Source: Zeaxanthinibacter enoshimensis (GTDB lineage Bacteria > Bacteroidota > Bacteroidia > Flavobacteriales > Flavobacteriaceae). Taken from it: a stretch of DNA of 64,000 nucleotides. Below are positions 28,901 to 39,361 of the stretch, piece after piece. The first letter of the stretch is position 1. Each line of letters begins with the position of its first letter. The notes under the pieces are model-generated. The model had not been told where the DNA came from, made no database searches, and was given only the letters and a program-made list of their open reading frames with translations. The stretch is taken from assembly GCF_004362865.1 (NCBI RefSeq), contig NZ_SNYI01000002.1:248001-312000 (forward strand). Direction: 5' to 3'. The position numbers and the translations under genes were made by a program.

Positions 28901-30485
28901 CCCGCTGGATTCGGATAACGACGGTTACCCCAACCACCTGGATATCGACTCGGATAACGACGGAATCCCGGACAACGTGGAGGCCCAGACAACGGATGGG
29001 TATATCCCACCTACTGGCCTGGATGATGATATGGACGGTTTGGATAATGCTTACGAAGGCAGCGGGGATGAAGGACTGACCCCGGTGAATACGGATGGTA
29101 CCGATGAACCGGATTACCTGGACCTGGATACTGATAATGACCTGGTTCCTGATAACAACGAGGGGAACGACTTTAATTTTGACGGGCAGCCCGACCAGTT
29201 ATTTACGGGGGTTGATGACGATATGGATGGCCTGGATAACGGCTACGAAGGATCGGACACCAACGACGGTTTTGACGTGAACGACGAGATCGATGATCCG
29301 GCCAACGACCTGCCGGATACCGATGGCACCGAGGATGTGAATTATCGCGACCTGGATGATGACGGGGATGGCATTGATACCCCGGACGAGGATGCGGACA
29401 ACGATAACGACCCGACCAATGACGACACCGATATGGACGGCACCCCGGATTACCTGGATCCTGATACTGACGGGGGAGACGGAACAGATACCGATGGAGA
29501 CGGCGTTCCGGACAGTACCGACCTGGATGATGATAATGACGGTATCCTGGACAGCGTGGAAGACCCGAATACAGACGGGGATGACGACCCGCTGACCAAT
29601 CCGCTGGATTCTGATAACGACGGTTACCCCAACCACCTGGATATCGACTCGGATAACGACGGAATCCCGGACAACGTGGAGGCCCAGACAACGGACGGGT
29701 ATATCCCACCTACCGGCCTGGATGATGATATGGACGGTTTGGATAATGCCTACGAAGGCAGCGGGGATGAAGGACTGACCCCGGTGAATACGGATGGTAC
29801 CGATGAACCGGATTACCTGGACCTGGATACTGATAATGACCTGGTTCCTGATAACAACGAGGGGAACGACTTTAATTTTGACGGGCAACCCGACCAGTTA
29901 TTTACGGGGGTTGATGACGATATGGATGGCCTGGATAACGGCTACGAAGGATCAGATACCAATGACGGTTTTGACGTGAACGATGAAATCGATGATCCGG
30001 CTAATGATCTACCTGATACCGATGGTACTGAGGATGTGAATTACAGGGATTTTGATGATGACGGGGATGGAATAGATACCCCGGATGAGGATGCGGACAA
30101 TGATAACGATCCGACCAATGACGATACTGACGATGATGGTACACCGGATTACCTGGACCCTATAGATAACCGCCCGGACATTTCTAAAATTGAAGTGAAC
30201 CAGATGGTGACTCCAAATAATGATGGTAAGAACGACTTCCTGTTCATCAGGAATGTGGACCGGGTACCGGATAATAAACTGAGGATATATAACCGCTGGG
30301 GACGACCTGTGTATATAGGCGATGATTACAATAACCAGAATAATGTCTTTGATGGCCGGGCCAGGGGGATTTCTACCTTTGGTTCCGAGGAGTACCTGCC
30401 ATCGGGCGTATATTATTATATCTTTGAATATACCCTTAATGGAGAATTTATCTCTGACAGCGGACCCTTATTCATCAGTAATTAA
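25986..30485 (+). CDS. Secreted adhesin of thrombospondin type-3 repeats with CHU_C type B sorting domain
   Basis: About 1499 residues from the ATG at 25986, chosen because a signal-anchor-like segment follows ([18 protein letters not shown]). A TTG at 25878 would add a non-signal N-terminus. Nearly the whole mature chain is Asp-rich calcium-binding TSP3-like repeats of the form [20 protein letters not shown], ending in a CHU_C / gliding-motility-associated C-terminal domain (about the last 95 residues: [17 protein letters not shown], then [20 protein letters not shown]). CHU_C is the type B signal for T9SS export. The next gene is a PorP/SprF protein, the known partner type for such substrates. 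Four copies of a 233-234-codon unit are almost identical in DNA. It should form a long, Ca2+-stiffened surface fibre; its ligand is unknown. Confidence 0.92.
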   Translation: MEDFTLDTKGTSATYNLVIAVLLGLFLYSTPLTADNGSVNNLSIFYADTDGDGVPDSTDIDDDNDGIIDANEDANTDGDNDPATDPTDTDGDGIPNYLDIDSDNDGILDNVEAQTTMGFIAPCGVDTDGNGLDDHYEPSPGACGGLIPVDTDGDGVPDFLDIDSDDDGILDNVEAQESDSFIPVCENDTDGNGLDDHYESSPGAGEGLHPVDTDGDSHPDFRDIDSDNDGILDNVEAQESDSFIPVCVNDSDGNGLDDHYESVPGAGEGLTPVNTDSDNNPDFRDIDSDNDGIPDNVEGQTTSGYIPPTGQDDDMDGLDNAYEGSGDEGITPENTDNTDLPDFRDLDTDNDLVPDNNEGNDFNFDGQPDQFFTGVDDDMDGLDNGYEGSDTNDGFDVNDEIDDPANDLPDTDGTEDVNYRDMDDDGDGTITPHEDADDDGDPTNDDTDSDGTPDYLDPDSDGGGDNTDTDGDGVPDSTDLDDDNDGIPDSVEDPNTDGDDNPLTDPTDSDGDGIADHLDIDSDDDGIPDNVEAQTTDGYIPPTGLDDDMDGLDNAYEGSGDEGLTPVNTDGADEPDYLDLDSDNDLVPDNNEGNDFNFDGQPDQFFTGVDDDMDGLDNGYEGSDTNDGFDVNDEIDDPANDLPDTDGTEDVNYRDLDDDGDGIDTPDEDADNDNDPTNDDTDSDGTPDYLDPDSGGGGDNTDTDGDGVPDSTDLDDDNDGILDSVEDPNTDGDDNPLTDPTDSDGDGIADHLDIDSDNDGIPDNVEAQTTDGYIPPTGLDDDMDGLDNAYEGSGDEGLTPVNTDGTDEPDYLDLDTDNDLVPDNNEGNDFNFDGQPDQFFTGVDDDMDGLDNGYEGSDTNDGFDVNDEIDDPANDLPDTDGTEDVNYRDLDDDGDGIDTPDEDADNDNDPTNDDTDMDGTPDYLDPDTDGGDGTDTDGDGVPDSTDLDDDNDGILDSVEDPNTDGDDDPLTNPLDSDNDGYPNHLDIDSDNDGIPDNVEAQTTDGYIPPTGLDDDMDGLDNAYEGSGDEGLTPVNTDGTDEPDYLDLDTDNDLVPDNNEGNDFNFDGQPDQLFTGVDDDMDGLDNGYEGSDTNDGFDVNDEIDDPANDLPDTDGTEDVNYRDLDDDGDGIDTPDEDADNDNDPTNDDTDMDGTPDYLDPDTDGGDGTDTDGDGVPDSTDLDDDNDGILDSVEDPNTDGDDDPLTNPLDSDNDGYPNHLDIDSDNDGIPDNVEAQTTDGYIPPTGLDDDMDGLDNAYEGSGDEGLTPVNTDGTDEPDYLDLDTDNDLVPDNNEGNDFNFDGQPDQLFTGVDDDMDGLDNGYEGSDTNDGFDVNDEIDDPANDLPDTDGTEDVNYRDFDDDGDGIDTPDEDADNDNDPTNDDTDDDGTPDYLDPIDNRPDISKIEVNQMVTPNNDGKNDFLFIRNVDRVPDNKLRIYNRWGRPVYIGDDYNNQNNVFDGRARGISTFGSEEYLPSGVYYYIFEYTLNGEFISDSGPLFISN
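27387..30160 (+). repeat. Tandem ~700-bp repeat units inside the TSP3 adhesin gene
   Basis: Four units begin at 27387, 28089, 28788 and 29487 (periods 702, 699, 699 bp; the last is incomplete). Each starts with codons for [20 protein letters not shown] and ends in the TPDYLDPD region. Units 2-4 differ by only scattered substitutions, a sign of recent duplication or gene conversion. Upstream (26128-27386) more diverged units occur. Confidence 0.95.
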
Positions 30486-30498
30486 TGCATAGAAGCCA

Positions 30499-31455
30499 AT
30501 GATGACCAAGAATAATAACTTCCTGTTTTCCCTGATCTGTAGTTTAGTCCTCTCTGCAGGTCTGTTTGCCCAGCAGGATGCACAGTATACACAGTACATG
30601 TATAATACCATGAGTGTGAACCCCGCCTATGCGGGCTCACGAGGCCAGCTCAGCGCAGCAGCACTCTACCGCTCCCAATGGGTGGGCCTGGAAGGAGCAC
30701 CGGAAACCCAGACCATTAACCTGCATTCCCCGATCAGGAACAGCAGGGTAGGGTATGGAATTTCGGTGGTTAATGATAATATAGGGGATGGTGTGGTACA
30801 GGAAACCTACCTGGATGCAGTGGTTTCTTATACCATTGATGTTTCCGAGGAAGGCAAGATGTCATTTGGGCTTAAAGCCGGGGGGCATTTGCTGAACCTC
30901 GACTTTTCCAGCCTTAATAATTTTGATGATGAACCTATTTCCGGGGATAATATAGAGAACAGGTTCTCACCGAATTTCGGGCTGGGACTCTATTACCATA
31001 CCAATACCTTTTACGCCGGATTGTCTACGCCTAATATGCTGGAGACCGATCACTTTGACAACTCGGAGCGGGATGCCAATGATGTGCAGTTCCTGTCTAA
31101 GGAACGCATGAATTTTTATTTTATAACCGGCTATGTGATGGATCTGAACCCATCGCTGAAATTTAAGCCGGCAATCCTTACTAAAGTGGTGGGGGGAGCT
31201 CCCATACAGTTAGACCTCTCCACGACATTTTTACTGAATGAAAAATTTTCTTTCGGGGCAGCCTACCGATGGGATGCAGCGCTCAGTGCCCTGGTAGGAT
31301 TTCAACTTTCGGACCAGTTCATGGTCGGGCTTGCCTATGATAAGGAAACCACTGAACTGGGTAGTACGACGTTTAATGATGGATCTTTCGAAGTGTACCT
31401 ACGTTTTGAATTGGTTCGTTCTTACCGAAGGCTGGTATCACCCCGATTCTTTTAA
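30499..31455 (+). CDS. PorP/SprF family T9SS-associated outer-membrane protein
   Basis: 318 residues. After a signal peptide ending in LFAQ comes the family N-terminus QQDAQYTQYMYNTMSVNPAY, then GSRGQLSAAALYRSQWVGLE, followed by a beta-barrel-like chain with YAGLSTPNMLE and a C-terminus ending in Phe (SPRFF). In Flavobacterium, SprF-like proteins are needed to export or hold their neighbouring type B substrate at the surface; the upstream adhesin at 25986 is the evident partner (13-nt spacing). A close paralogue stands at 60647. Confidence 0.95.
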   Translation: MMTKNNNFLFSLICSLVLSAGLFAQQDAQYTQYMYNTMSVNPAYAGSRGQLSAAALYRSQWVGLEGAPETQTINLHSPIRNSRVGYGISVVNDNIGDGVVQETYLDAVVSYTIDVSEEGKMSFGLKAGGHLLNLDFSSLNNFDDEPISGDNIENRFSPNFGLGLYYHTNTFYAGLSTPNMLETDHFDNSERDANDVQFLSKERMNFYFITGYVMDLNPSLKFKPAILTKVVGGAPIQLDLSTTFLLNEKFSFGAAYRWDAALSALVGFQLSDQFMVGLAYDKETTELGSTTFNDGSFEVYLRFELVRSYRRLVSPRFF

Positions 31456-31466
31456 AATAATAGTCC

Positions 31467-33401
31467 ATGACAAAAAAATCACTGTTATTATGTATCCTGG
31501 CAGCCCTTCTCGCTTTACCGGTTGTGGCCCAGGAACGCCTGATAAACAAGGGGAACGAAAAGTACCAGGACTATTCATTTACCCCGGCTATAGATATTTA
31601 CCAACGCGTCCTGGATAAAGGATATGTTTCTGCAGACCTGCTGAAGAAACTGGGAAACGCCTACTACTTTAACTCGGATTACGACAAAGCGGCGGAGGTC
31701 TACAAACGACTGGTCAGCGAATACCCCGACGACCTAACGCCCGATTACTTCTTCCGTTACAGCCAATCGTTAAAATCGATCGCCAAATACGAGGAATCCA
31801 ATAAGGTGATGCAACAATTTGTTGCCATGACCGGGCATGATGAACGGGCTTCTCGCTTCAGTTCAGAAGCTGATTACCTGGAAGATATTGAGAAGAATTC
31901 CGGTCGCTATACCCTTAAACCTTTCGCTTATAACTCCCCGTATTCAGATTTTGCGCCGAGCTATTACCGGGATGGACTTATATTTTCTTCAGACCGTGAT
32001 ACCGGGAACCTGGCAAGATATCGCCATACCTGGACAGCAAAGGATTTCCTTGACCTGTATAAGGTGAATGCGGATAGTGTTTCCCTGGAAAAAGTGGTCA
32101 AGGTAGAGAATGTGAATTCGCGCTGGCACGAGTCGACCACAGCCGTCACCCCGGACGGGAATACCCTCTATTTTACCCGGAATAATGAAAAGGACGGGAA
32201 GCTGGTGAAAGGCAAGAATGGGATCGTCCGGCTAAAAATATACCGGGCCACCAAAGCTGAAGGGGAGTGGCTGATCATCGAAGACCTGCCTATCAACAGT
32301 GATGCTTATTCCGTGGCTAACCCTGCGTTAAGCCCTGATGGGAAGTACCTGTATTTTGCATCCGATATGCCGGGAACCCTCGGGGAATCGGACATCTTCA
32401 GGGCAAAGATCAATGATGACGGTACTTTCGGCTCTCCTGAAAACCTGGGCCCCGTGATCAATACGGAAGCTCGCGAAACTTTCCCTTATATCACGGAAAA
32501 TGAAATACTATATTTCTCATCAGATGGTCACCTGGGTCTGGGCGGTTTGGATGTCTTTGCAGCGAAGATTCTGAGGGATGATTTTGAAGGTCCTGTAAAG
32601 AATGTCGGGCGGCCTGTGAACAGTCCCAAAGATGACTTTACTTTTGTCTTCAGGGAGGATAAGAAAGAAGGGTATTTTGCTTCTAACCGTGAAGGTGGCA
32701 TGGGAGCTGATGACATCTACGCCTTCGTGGAGAACGAACCGCTACAATTTGAATGTATACAGCAGATCACCGGTACCGTCCGGGACAAGATATCGAACGA
32801 GTTACTTGTGGGGGCGAATGTAAAAGTGATAGACGAATCCAACCAGGAAATACAGTCCTCGATTACCGGGGACGAAGGCACCTACGCCCTGACCTGTGAC
32901 TGCAACAAGGGGAACTTTGTGCGCGCGGTGATGCAGGGGTATATCCCTGCTGAAGAATACCTGGGCGCTTCTGATGGCAAGCCGCGAATAATCGATTTCT
33001 ACCTGGAGCGGGAAACAGTTACCGGTGGTTATGGGGACGACCTTGCCAAATTGTTACAACTGAGTACCATCTACTTTGATTTTGATAAATACAATATCAG
33101 GCCAGATGCCGAAGTAGAAATTCAGAAGGTCATCGCCGCCATGGAAAAATACCCCAGTTTAAAGCTCAAGGTGAATTCACATACAGACAGCCGCGGGCCG
33201 GATGCCTACAACCTGTGGTTATCCCAGAAAAGAGCAGAATCTACCGTGAATTATATGGTTGCAAAGGGCATTTCTGCTGATCGCCTGCAATTTGAAGGTT
33301 ACGGGGAAACCAAGTTGGTCAATCAGTGCAGCAACGGGGTGAAATGTACACAGGAAGAACACGAACTCAACCGGCGCTCTGAATTCATTATCCTTGAATA
33401 A
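31467..33401 (+). CDS. OmpA family protein with TPR, PD40 and carboxypeptidase-like domains
   Basis: 644 residues with a signal peptide (MTKKSLLLCILAALLALPVV). Order of domains: TPR-like helices (about 20-115), a WD40-like PD40 beta-propeller (about 150-430, with ALSPDGKYLYFASDMPG and ENEILYFSSDGHLGLGG), a carboxypeptidase-regulatory-like beta sandwich (about 435-525, starting QITGTVRDKISNELLVGANV), and an OmpA peptidoglycan-binding domain (about 545-640, YFDFDKYNIRPDAE then NRRSEFI). The layout matches PorE-type T9SS proteins. It should tie the outer-membrane complex to peptidoglycan. It is 11 nt after the PorP/SprF gene and probably in its operon. Confidence 0.92.
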   Translation: MTKKSLLLCILAALLALPVVAQERLINKGNEKYQDYSFTPAIDIYQRVLDKGYVSADLLKKLGNAYYFNSDYDKAAEVYKRLVSEYPDDLTPDYFFRYSQSLKSIAKYEESNKVMQQFVAMTGHDERASRFSSEADYLEDIEKNSGRYTLKPFAYNSPYSDFAPSYYRDGLIFSSDRDTGNLARYRHTWTAKDFLDLYKVNADSVSLEKVVKVENVNSRWHESTTAVTPDGNTLYFTRNNEKDGKLVKGKNGIVRLKIYRATKAEGEWLIIEDLPINSDAYSVANPALSPDGKYLYFASDMPGTLGESDIFRAKINDDGTFGSPENLGPVINTEARETFPYITENEILYFSSDGHLGLGGLDVFAAKILRDDFEGPVKNVGRPVNSPKDDFTFVFREDKKEGYFASNREGGMGADDIYAFVENEPLQFECIQQITGTVRDKISNELLVGANVKVIDESNQEIQSSITGDEGTYALTCDCNKGNFVRAVMQGYIPAEEYLGASDGKPRIIDFYLERETVTGGYGDDLAKLLQLSTIYFDFDKYNIRPDAEVEIQKVIAAMEKYPSLKLKVNSHTDSRGPDAYNLWLSQKRAESTVNYMVAKGISADRLQFEGYGETKLVNQCSNGVKCTQEEHELNRRSEFIILE

Positions 33402-33508
33402 TCAAAGCTTGTGCGTTAGTCGATGGGCTTCGTAATTCAGGGATGTCATCGGTGAAATTGGATCGGTCAGGCTTCGTTAAACAAGGGTTACACCTCCACT
33501 GTGTGGCT

Positions 33509-33554
33509 CTACACAACAATTATTTAGGGAACTGGTGAAGTGCGGATATATTTG
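33509..33554 (+). promoter_or_regulatory. Shared upstream element and -7 box, gene 33589
   Basis: CTACACAACAATTATTTAGG (33509-33528) then, 20 nt after its TTATTT, TATATTTG (33547-33554) as a full -7 match, 34 nt before the ATG. The same CTACACAACA-TTATTT-type element precedes the genes at 37477, 39362, 43904 and 47996. It begins within a TGTGGCTCTACAC segment that is repeated almost exactly at 37370. Confidence 0.5.
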
Positions 33555-33588
33555 ATCTATTCGTAGAAAGTCTGTTTACTGCAATAAA

Positions 33589-36500
33589 ATGGCAGAAACG
33601 GGCTTCCAGATCAAACTTGATTCTTCCATGGCCAGACTTTTTAGGGTAGTCTTATTGTTGATGTTCACCAGCCTTCCGGTTATCGGGATGGCCCAGCAGA
33701 CTTTTGAAGACAGGTTTACCACGGTTTCCTATACCAGGAATGATGGATCGCTGAACTTTTCAGGAGGTTGGGAAGAGAACGGGGAACCTACAGATCCAAC
33801 CAGCGACAGGATTACCATTTTAGGGGGAGAGTTACGTATCCTCAATATGGATTACAACACCATAGAGCGTAGACTGGACCTGTCCAGTACAACCGCGGTG
33901 ACCTTTACCATGGATTACCGGGAAATAAGCGGTAATGAGCAAATTAATGTCGAATTTTTTGACGGGACCTCCTGGAATGCGAGAAGAACACTTAACGGAA
34001 GTGGCTCTATTACCTATGACCTGACCGCAGCCGAGAGAAATGCCAATGCCGGAGTCCGTTTTGTGACTAATACTGAAGGCTGGGGAAACACCGAAGAATA
34101 CCGTCTTGATAATGTACTTTTTACGGCTACCTATCCGACATCAGTACTCATAGATGATCCTGTCGTTGATGAGGGAGCCGGCACAGTCACCTTTACAGCA
34201 ACCCATGTGGGACCCAACACTTTCCTGAACCTTCCATTTACGGTGAATTATGTAACCAATGCGGGAACGGCAACCGATGGCCTGGATTATACAGGGGTGA
34301 GCGGAACCCTTTTATTTACCGGTACTTCCGGTTACAGCCAGACCATTACGGTTAATATACTCGAAGATACTTTTTATGAACTGCCGGAGACCTTCGAGAT
34401 AGAAATGACATCGACAAGTAACGGCTCTGTCAATATTGACAACAGGGGGGTAGGTACAATCACGGATAATGAGGTAGTCCTTGGAGACACGCCCCTGGTG
34501 CTGTTTGAAGAATTTGATGGTTATATGGATTATTCATCAGCAAGTGGTACGCTCAGGACACAGGATAATAATACCGATGCCTGTTCCATTACAACCAATT
34601 CCTCAAGCACCCTGACCTCTGCTATCCCGGCAGGGGCAACTATTGAGAAAGCCACGCTATACTGGACGAATTCAGGTCAGATGGATCCCATCGTTAATTT
34701 TGAAGGGGCAGACATAGATGCTCAACTGGTTTACAGGACTACTATCCTGGGCCTGGAATTTCATAACCATTCCGCAGATGTTACCACGATGTTACAGGGG
34801 ATCCCTGATCCCACCACTAATGTCTTTGATTTCACAGGCCTGACCATAGACAATTCGGGAAATTACTGCAGTTATGGCGTCACCCTAGGGGGCTGGGCCC
34901 TGGTCGTTTATTATACGGCCCCGGGTCTGCCGGCCTCTACGATCAACCTTTACCAGGGTTTTGACGGGAACCAGAACGAGACTACCAGTTTTGGGCTCTC
35001 CGGGTTTTATGCCATTGGTTCTGCCGGCTCTAAAACCTCTATCCTTTCTTGGGAAGGGGATCAGACCCTGGCGAATAACGAATCATTGCAATTTAATACC
35101 CCCCTTACAGGAACCAATACCCTGACAGGGGATGGAGATAATACAGGCGGAAACCCCTTTAATTCCACGAATTACGATAACGTAGGTGTACCTATCACCA
35201 ATAATGCCAACCAGCATGGGGTAGACCTTGATACTTATGATGTGAGCAGTTTTATCCTCCCAGGCGAAACTTCGGCTACCACGGTGGTAAACGTAGGCCA
35301 GGATTTTGTCATGATGAATGCGGTGATCCTGAAAGTACCTTCGAACATTATTGTAGGCCGTGTCTTTGAAGATATTAATTACGGGGGCGGCCCGGGACGT
35401 GATTTGACTACTTCCGGAGGGGCAGGAATCCCCAACGCCATAGTGGAATTATATGACAGTGGCGGCACCCTGGTTTTTACTACCACGACCAACGCTTCGG
35501 GGCAATACACCTTTGCAGGGATGCAGAATGGTACCTATACGGTAAGGGTGGTCAATAATTCGGTTCGCTCTACCAGGCCTAACGGCAGTAGTTGTGGCAG
35601 CTGTATGCCGGTACAGACCTATAAGGCCGACTATGCCGGGGGCAGCATCACGGCAGACGTCAATAAGGTTGGGGGGAATAATCCGGCCGCTACAGATGTA
35701 GGGCCTGGAACGCTTACCGGTGCCCAGTCTACGGGTACTATCACTATTGTGAACGAAGGAGCCGTAGGAATGGACTTCGGGTTCAGTTTTAATACGATCG
35801 TGAATACCAATGAAACCGGACAAGGTTCTCTATACCAGTTCGTCACCAACAGTAACGAGCTGGGGTCCGGAACTATGGATATAGAGGCAAATGCCCTTTT
35901 TGACCCGGCGGCCGGGGAAGATCTCTCTGTCTTTATGATCCCCCCGACCGGGGATGCCTTGGGCAGGACAGCGGACGCGAATTACACCGCGGGAGTATTC
36001 AGTATTGATATCACCAGTGTAGATCTTCCTGTTATTACCGGGGTAAATACGGTGATAGATAGCCGGACTCAGACTGCATATTCCGGGGATTCCAATGCGG
36101 GTACCGTTGGGGCCGGGGGTACAGCTGTCGGAACTGCAGCAACTGGATTGCCCAATTACCAACTGCCCGAAATACAGCTCTATAAGCCTGGAGGGGAAAT
36201 TTTCATCAATACCGGTACGGATAATGCAATCCGCTATCTTTCTCTGTACACAGACGATAAATCTGCCATCCTGATAGACGGTGGATCATTAACGGTCAGC
36301 AATAACCTTATCGGGGTAAATGCTACCGGCTCTAACGAGGGAGCCATACTTGTCGGGGTAGAGATCAAGGACGGGATCAGTATTATCGATGGGAATTACA
36401 TCGCGACAACAGCTGACAATGGAATTTTTATCGATGGTGGAAATTCAACTACTATCCGGGACAACCATTTCACCAATAACGGGAATGCCATCTGCCAGGC

Positions 36501-37317
36501 CACTATAGAAGTTAAGAGCGGTACTGGCATAGTGATCCAGTCCAACCTGCTTGAAAATTCGGCCGGACATGGTATCGACGCAGGACAGATCTCGGATCCT
36601 ATAACCATAGATCAGAATACTATCACTACCTCGGGCTTACTGGGGGGAGCATGCCTCGCCGGGATCCTGCTGGGTGATGATGATGCGGCTATAACCGGCA
36701 ACGTTATCCATACGAATGCCGGGGCAGGTCTTGAACTCACTGGTAACAGCTCGGGGAACCTGATCTCGCAGAATTCATTTTACGCTAATGGAACAACGGT
36801 ACCTTCCCTGGGGATAGACCTGGGCGGAGATGGGGTGACCCTGAATGACAGTGGAGATGGAGATAACGGACCGAACGGGCGAGCTAATTTTCCCATCTTG
36901 CAATTAGCGGTCAGTAACGGAACTACTTTAACTGTACAAGGATGGTCGAGGCCTGGCGCCAGGTTAGAATTCTTCCTAACCGATGTGGAGGAAGGCACTG
37001 CAGCAGCGGGGGACAACCAGTTTGCCTACAGCAGTGATTACGGGGAGGGCCAGACCTACCTGCTTACTTTCACGGAAGGCAGCGGGGCAGACCTCGACGG
37101 AACTTCCAGTTCGTACACGGACGTGGATGGGAACACCGATACCACCAATAAATTCCGTTTCGTGGTTCCGGCACCTCCCGGAACTCATGTTGGAGCCCTT
37201 TTAACGGCTACGGCTACACTCGGGAATAGTACCTCAGAATTCTCCCCCAGGTCTGTAATTATTGTACCTACAGTAATAACTAATCGAAGGATCACATACC
37301 GGGTAGATCCGAACTAA
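33589..37317 (+). CDS. Large secreted multidomain protein with Calx-beta, SdrD-B and beta-helix regions; NRRIT tail
   Basis: 1242 residues; start 33589 preferred for its A-rich context, with 33628 (MARLFRVVLLLMFTSLP) also possible. A signal peptide is followed by a lectin-like N-terminal part, a Calx-beta domain (about 183-300, DEGAGTVTFTATHVG ... DNEV), a beta sandwich (about 310-560), an SdrD/CNA-B-like domain (about 585-680, GRVFEDINYGGGPGRD ... GQYTFAGMQNGTYTVRV) and a right-handed parallel beta-helix (about 875-1070). No CHU_C or type A CTD is visible. The chain ends TVITNRRITYRVDPN, a tail shared with the next three proteins. It is probably a cell-surface adhesin or cell-wall-like protein; substrate unknown. 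Confidence 0.85.
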   Translation: MAETGFQIKLDSSMARLFRVVLLLMFTSLPVIGMAQQTFEDRFTTVSYTRNDGSLNFSGGWEENGEPTDPTSDRITILGGELRILNMDYNTIERRLDLSSTTAVTFTMDYREISGNEQINVEFFDGTSWNARRTLNGSGSITYDLTAAERNANAGVRFVTNTEGWGNTEEYRLDNVLFTATYPTSVLIDDPVVDEGAGTVTFTATHVGPNTFLNLPFTVNYVTNAGTATDGLDYTGVSGTLLFTGTSGYSQTITVNILEDTFYELPETFEIEMTSTSNGSVNIDNRGVGTITDNEVVLGDTPLVLFEEFDGYMDYSSASGTLRTQDNNTDACSITTNSSSTLTSAIPAGATIEKATLYWTNSGQMDPIVNFEGADIDAQLVYRTTILGLEFHNHSADVTTMLQGIPDPTTNVFDFTGLTIDNSGNYCSYGVTLGGWALVVYYTAPGLPASTINLYQGFDGNQNETTSFGLSGFYAIGSAGSKTSILSWEGDQTLANNESLQFNTPLTGTNTLTGDGDNTGGNPFNSTNYDNVGVPITNNANQHGVDLDTYDVSSFILPGETSATTVVNVGQDFVMMNAVILKVPSNIIVGRVFEDINYGGGPGRDLTTSGGAGIPNAIVELYDSGGTLVFTTTTNASGQYTFAGMQNGTYTVRVVNNSVRSTRPNGSSCGSCMPVQTYKADYAGGSITADVNKVGGNNPAATDVGPGTLTGAQSTGTITIVNEGAVGMDFGFSFNTIVNTNETGQGSLYQFVTNSNELGSGTMDIEANALFDPAAGEDLSVFMIPPTGDALGRTADANYTAGVFSIDITSVDLPVITGVNTVIDSRTQTAYSGDSNAGTVGAGGTAVGTAATGLPNYQLPEIQLYKPGGEIFINTGTDNAIRYLSLYTDDKSAILIDGGSLTVSNNLIGVNATGSNEGAILVGVEIKDGISIIDGNYIATTADNGIFIDGGNSTTIRDNHFTNNGNAICQATIEVKSGTGIVIQSNLLENSAGHGIDAGQISDPITIDQNTITTSGLLGGACLAGILLGDDDAAITGNVIHTNAGAGLELTGNSSGNLISQNSFYANGTTVPSLGIDLGGDGVTLNDSGDGDNGPNGRANFPILQLAVSNGTTLTVQGWSRPGARLEFFLTDVEEGTAAAGDNQFAYSSDYGEGQTYLLTFTEGSGADLDGTSSSYTDVDGNTDTTNKFRFVVPAPPGTHVGALLTATATLGNSTSEFSPRSVIIVPTVITNRRITYRVDPN

Positions 37318-37376
37318 CAGGCTTAGACTTTCTGTATTTATCTTTATCTCAAGATAAAATAAACTCTGTTGTGGTT

Positions 37377-37420
37377 CTACACCATGTATTTTGGGACATA
37401 GACAACAAAATTTATTAGCT
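37377..37420 (+). promoter_or_regulatory. Shared upstream element, gene 37477
   Basis: CTACACCATGTATTTTGGGA (37377-37396), preceded by TGTGGTTCTACAC (37370-37382; same with one change as at 33502). A degenerate -7 (TATTAGCT, 37413-37420) lies 19 nt after TATTTTG. It is 80-100 nt before the ATG. Confidence 0.4.
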
Positions 37421-37476
37421 CTAAAAGACGGTCTCTATATTAGGCCACCTGAAAAGCATGAATTTCTAATAACCAG

Positions 37477-39138
37477 ATGGCAGTCACCATATATTTCCAA
37501 TCATATTATCGATTAATAGGATGTTTGTTCGTGTCTTTTATCGGATGTATATACTTATCTCAGGCGCAAACCGCAGGCGATTACAGAAGCTTATTGAGTG
37601 GTAACTGGAATAGCCCTGCGAGTTGGCAGACTTATAATGGTACTTCCTGGGTGGCAGCCACAGATTACCCCGGCCAGAATAGCAACGTTAACAGGGTTAC
37701 CATCATGGGAGGTAATACAGTTACGCTGAATATTGATGTAAATGCCTTTACCATCTCAGAACTTTTTATCGGGGATCGCGCAGGCGCTGATGATATTTTG
37801 CTGATCCCGGATAATGGGGATTTCACATTAAATGTCGCTGATCTTATTGTAGAGGTGGATGGGATCCTGGAATGGGTTAAAAATGCTAATATATACCTGC
37901 CGGCAGGTGCCAGGGTGATCAACCAGGGAGGCACTATTAGCACCAATAAAAGCTGTAATGCATCGCAGGTTATTTTTATAGGTACAGAAAAGTTCTCTAC
38001 CTGCAATGGCAAAGGAGGTTCGGACTATTCTTTCGGAGACCTGGAAACAGCGCTCCCCCCGCCAACGAGTGATGGCGATCAGGTAGAATGTGCTCAACCT
38101 TCAATCCAAACGCTGACCGCTTCTGCAACTCCACCGCAGAATGCTTACGTCGTTTGGTACGCCGGCGAAAGCGGAGGTTCCCCTGTCTCCCCTACCTGGA
38201 ATACCATAGGGACTACTACCTATTACGCGGAAAGTGTTGATGACGTGGATAGTGATCGTAGAAGTATTTTCAGAACCCCTGTTTCCTTAACCCTCAAATC
38301 CAGTCCTGACATTTCCGTAACCCGGTCGCCCAGTTGTAACCTGCTTACAAATACTTATTCCCTGGAAGTATCAGTAAGTTCCGGTACGGTAAGCAGTACT
38401 GCCGGAATTGTCTCAGATCTGGGGGGTAATCGCTGGAACATTTCTGAAGTTCCCGATGGTACAGATATCACTGTAACAGTAACAGCGCCGAACAGCTGTA
38501 CAGATCAGACCTTTATCAATTCTCCCAGTTGCACCTGCCCTGTGGTTGATGCACCTGTAAGTGGAGGAAACCAGCGCTATTGCTCGGGAGATCCCGTTCC
38601 ACCCCTTACTGCAGGTGTAAATGCAGGAGAAACAGTAGATTGGTATACTGCTTCCACGGGCGGAACGCTTTTGTTAGCCGGGAGCGAGAGTTATACTCCC
38701 TCTGCACCAGGTACCTATTATGCCGAGGCGCGTCATACAGTAACCAGTTGTACCAGTGATTCTCGTACAGCAATCAGCCTTACAGAGGATGCACGTCCTA
38801 CGGCTGTAATTGGTCCCGACCAGCAAGTGCTGGTAGGACAGTCCCCTGTTTTTACCGCAACCGCCACTTCGGCTGATACGTACCAATGGCAATTCAGTGC
38901 CGATGGAGGTGTTAGTTTTAGTAATTTATCTGATGGCCTCGGATATATGGGGACAAATACCTTATCCCTAACTATAACAACTGCAGAGCTAACTAATAAT
39001 AATTATCTGTACAGGGTACTGGCCTCCAAAAGCGGGTCTTCCTGTTCTCCCACGCCTTCAGCTACCGCGCGTCTGACTGTCCGGATCGGGTCGATTATCA
39101 TCAATAGGTTTACAACACCCAGGGTGGTTCCCCGGTAG
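37477..39138 (+). CDS. Secreted protein with CHU_C-associated Ig-like domains; degenerate NRRIT-type tail
   Basis: 553 residues. Signal peptide: LIGCLFVSFIGCIYLSQAQ. An N-terminal beta-helix or G8-like region (about 30-185, GNWNSPASWQTYNG ... NANIYLPAGARVINQGG) is followed by Ig-like domains of the type often found beside CHU_C (DGDQVECAQPSIQTLTASAT and GGNQRYCSGDPVPPLTAGV) and a QWQ-type Ig-like domain (about 440-530). It lacks a CHU_C domain. The last 11 residues NRFTTPRVVPR align in position with the NRRIT tail of its neighbours but are diverged. The C-terminal 300 residues are paralogous to those of the gene at 39362. It may be a degenerated member of the same set. Confidence 0.85.
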   Translation: MAVTIYFQSYYRLIGCLFVSFIGCIYLSQAQTAGDYRSLLSGNWNSPASWQTYNGTSWVAATDYPGQNSNVNRVTIMGGNTVTLNIDVNAFTISELFIGDRAGADDILLIPDNGDFTLNVADLIVEVDGILEWVKNANIYLPAGARVINQGGTISTNKSCNASQVIFIGTEKFSTCNGKGGSDYSFGDLETALPPPTSDGDQVECAQPSIQTLTASATPPQNAYVVWYAGESGGSPVSPTWNTIGTTTYYAESVDDVDSDRRSIFRTPVSLTLKSSPDISVTRSPSCNLLTNTYSLEVSVSSGTVSSTAGIVSDLGGNRWNISEVPDGTDITVTVTAPNSCTDQTFINSPSCTCPVVDAPVSGGNQRYCSGDPVPPLTAGVNAGETVDWYTASTGGTLLLAGSESYTPSAPGTYYAEARHTVTSCTSDSRTAISLTEDARPTAVIGPDQQVLVGQSPVFTATATSADTYQWQFSADGGVSFSNLSDGLGYMGTNTLSLTITTAELTNNNYLYRVLASKSGSSCSPTPSATARLTVRIGSIIINRFTTPRVVPR

Positions 39139-39262
39139 GATTTTGTCTTTATCCCTCCGGTTGACTGCGTAAATTAAAAACTATCAGGTTTACACCGAAA
39201 GTTACTTTTTGTACAGGGTTGTTACCTCAGAATATGCGGGTATGACACCATTTTATCGCCGG

Positions 39263-39307
39263 TTTACATCATTTATTGGTTTTCAGGGAGTTAGGTTCAT
39301 ATTTTTA
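39263..39307 (+). promoter_or_regulatory. Shared upstream element, gene 39362
   Basis: TTTACATCATTTATTGG (39263-39279) then TTTTCAGGGAG; TATTTTTA (39300-39307) is a near-match -7 box 21 nt after TTTATTG. About 99 nt before the ATG. The most diverged copy of the set. Confidence 0.35.
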
Positions 39308-39361
39308 CTTTCACACCATACATTCCGTGATTGAATAAGAATTGATGGTAGTAAGTGAATA

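Noticed and set aside
26064-29888. Several long antisense open frames (up to about 400 codons) across the TSP3 adhesin gene
   Set aside because: They repeat with the same ~700-bp period as the sense gene and encode Val/Ile/Arg-rich or Pro/Arg-rich low-complexity chains. They are by-products of Asp-rich GAT/GAC codon bias.
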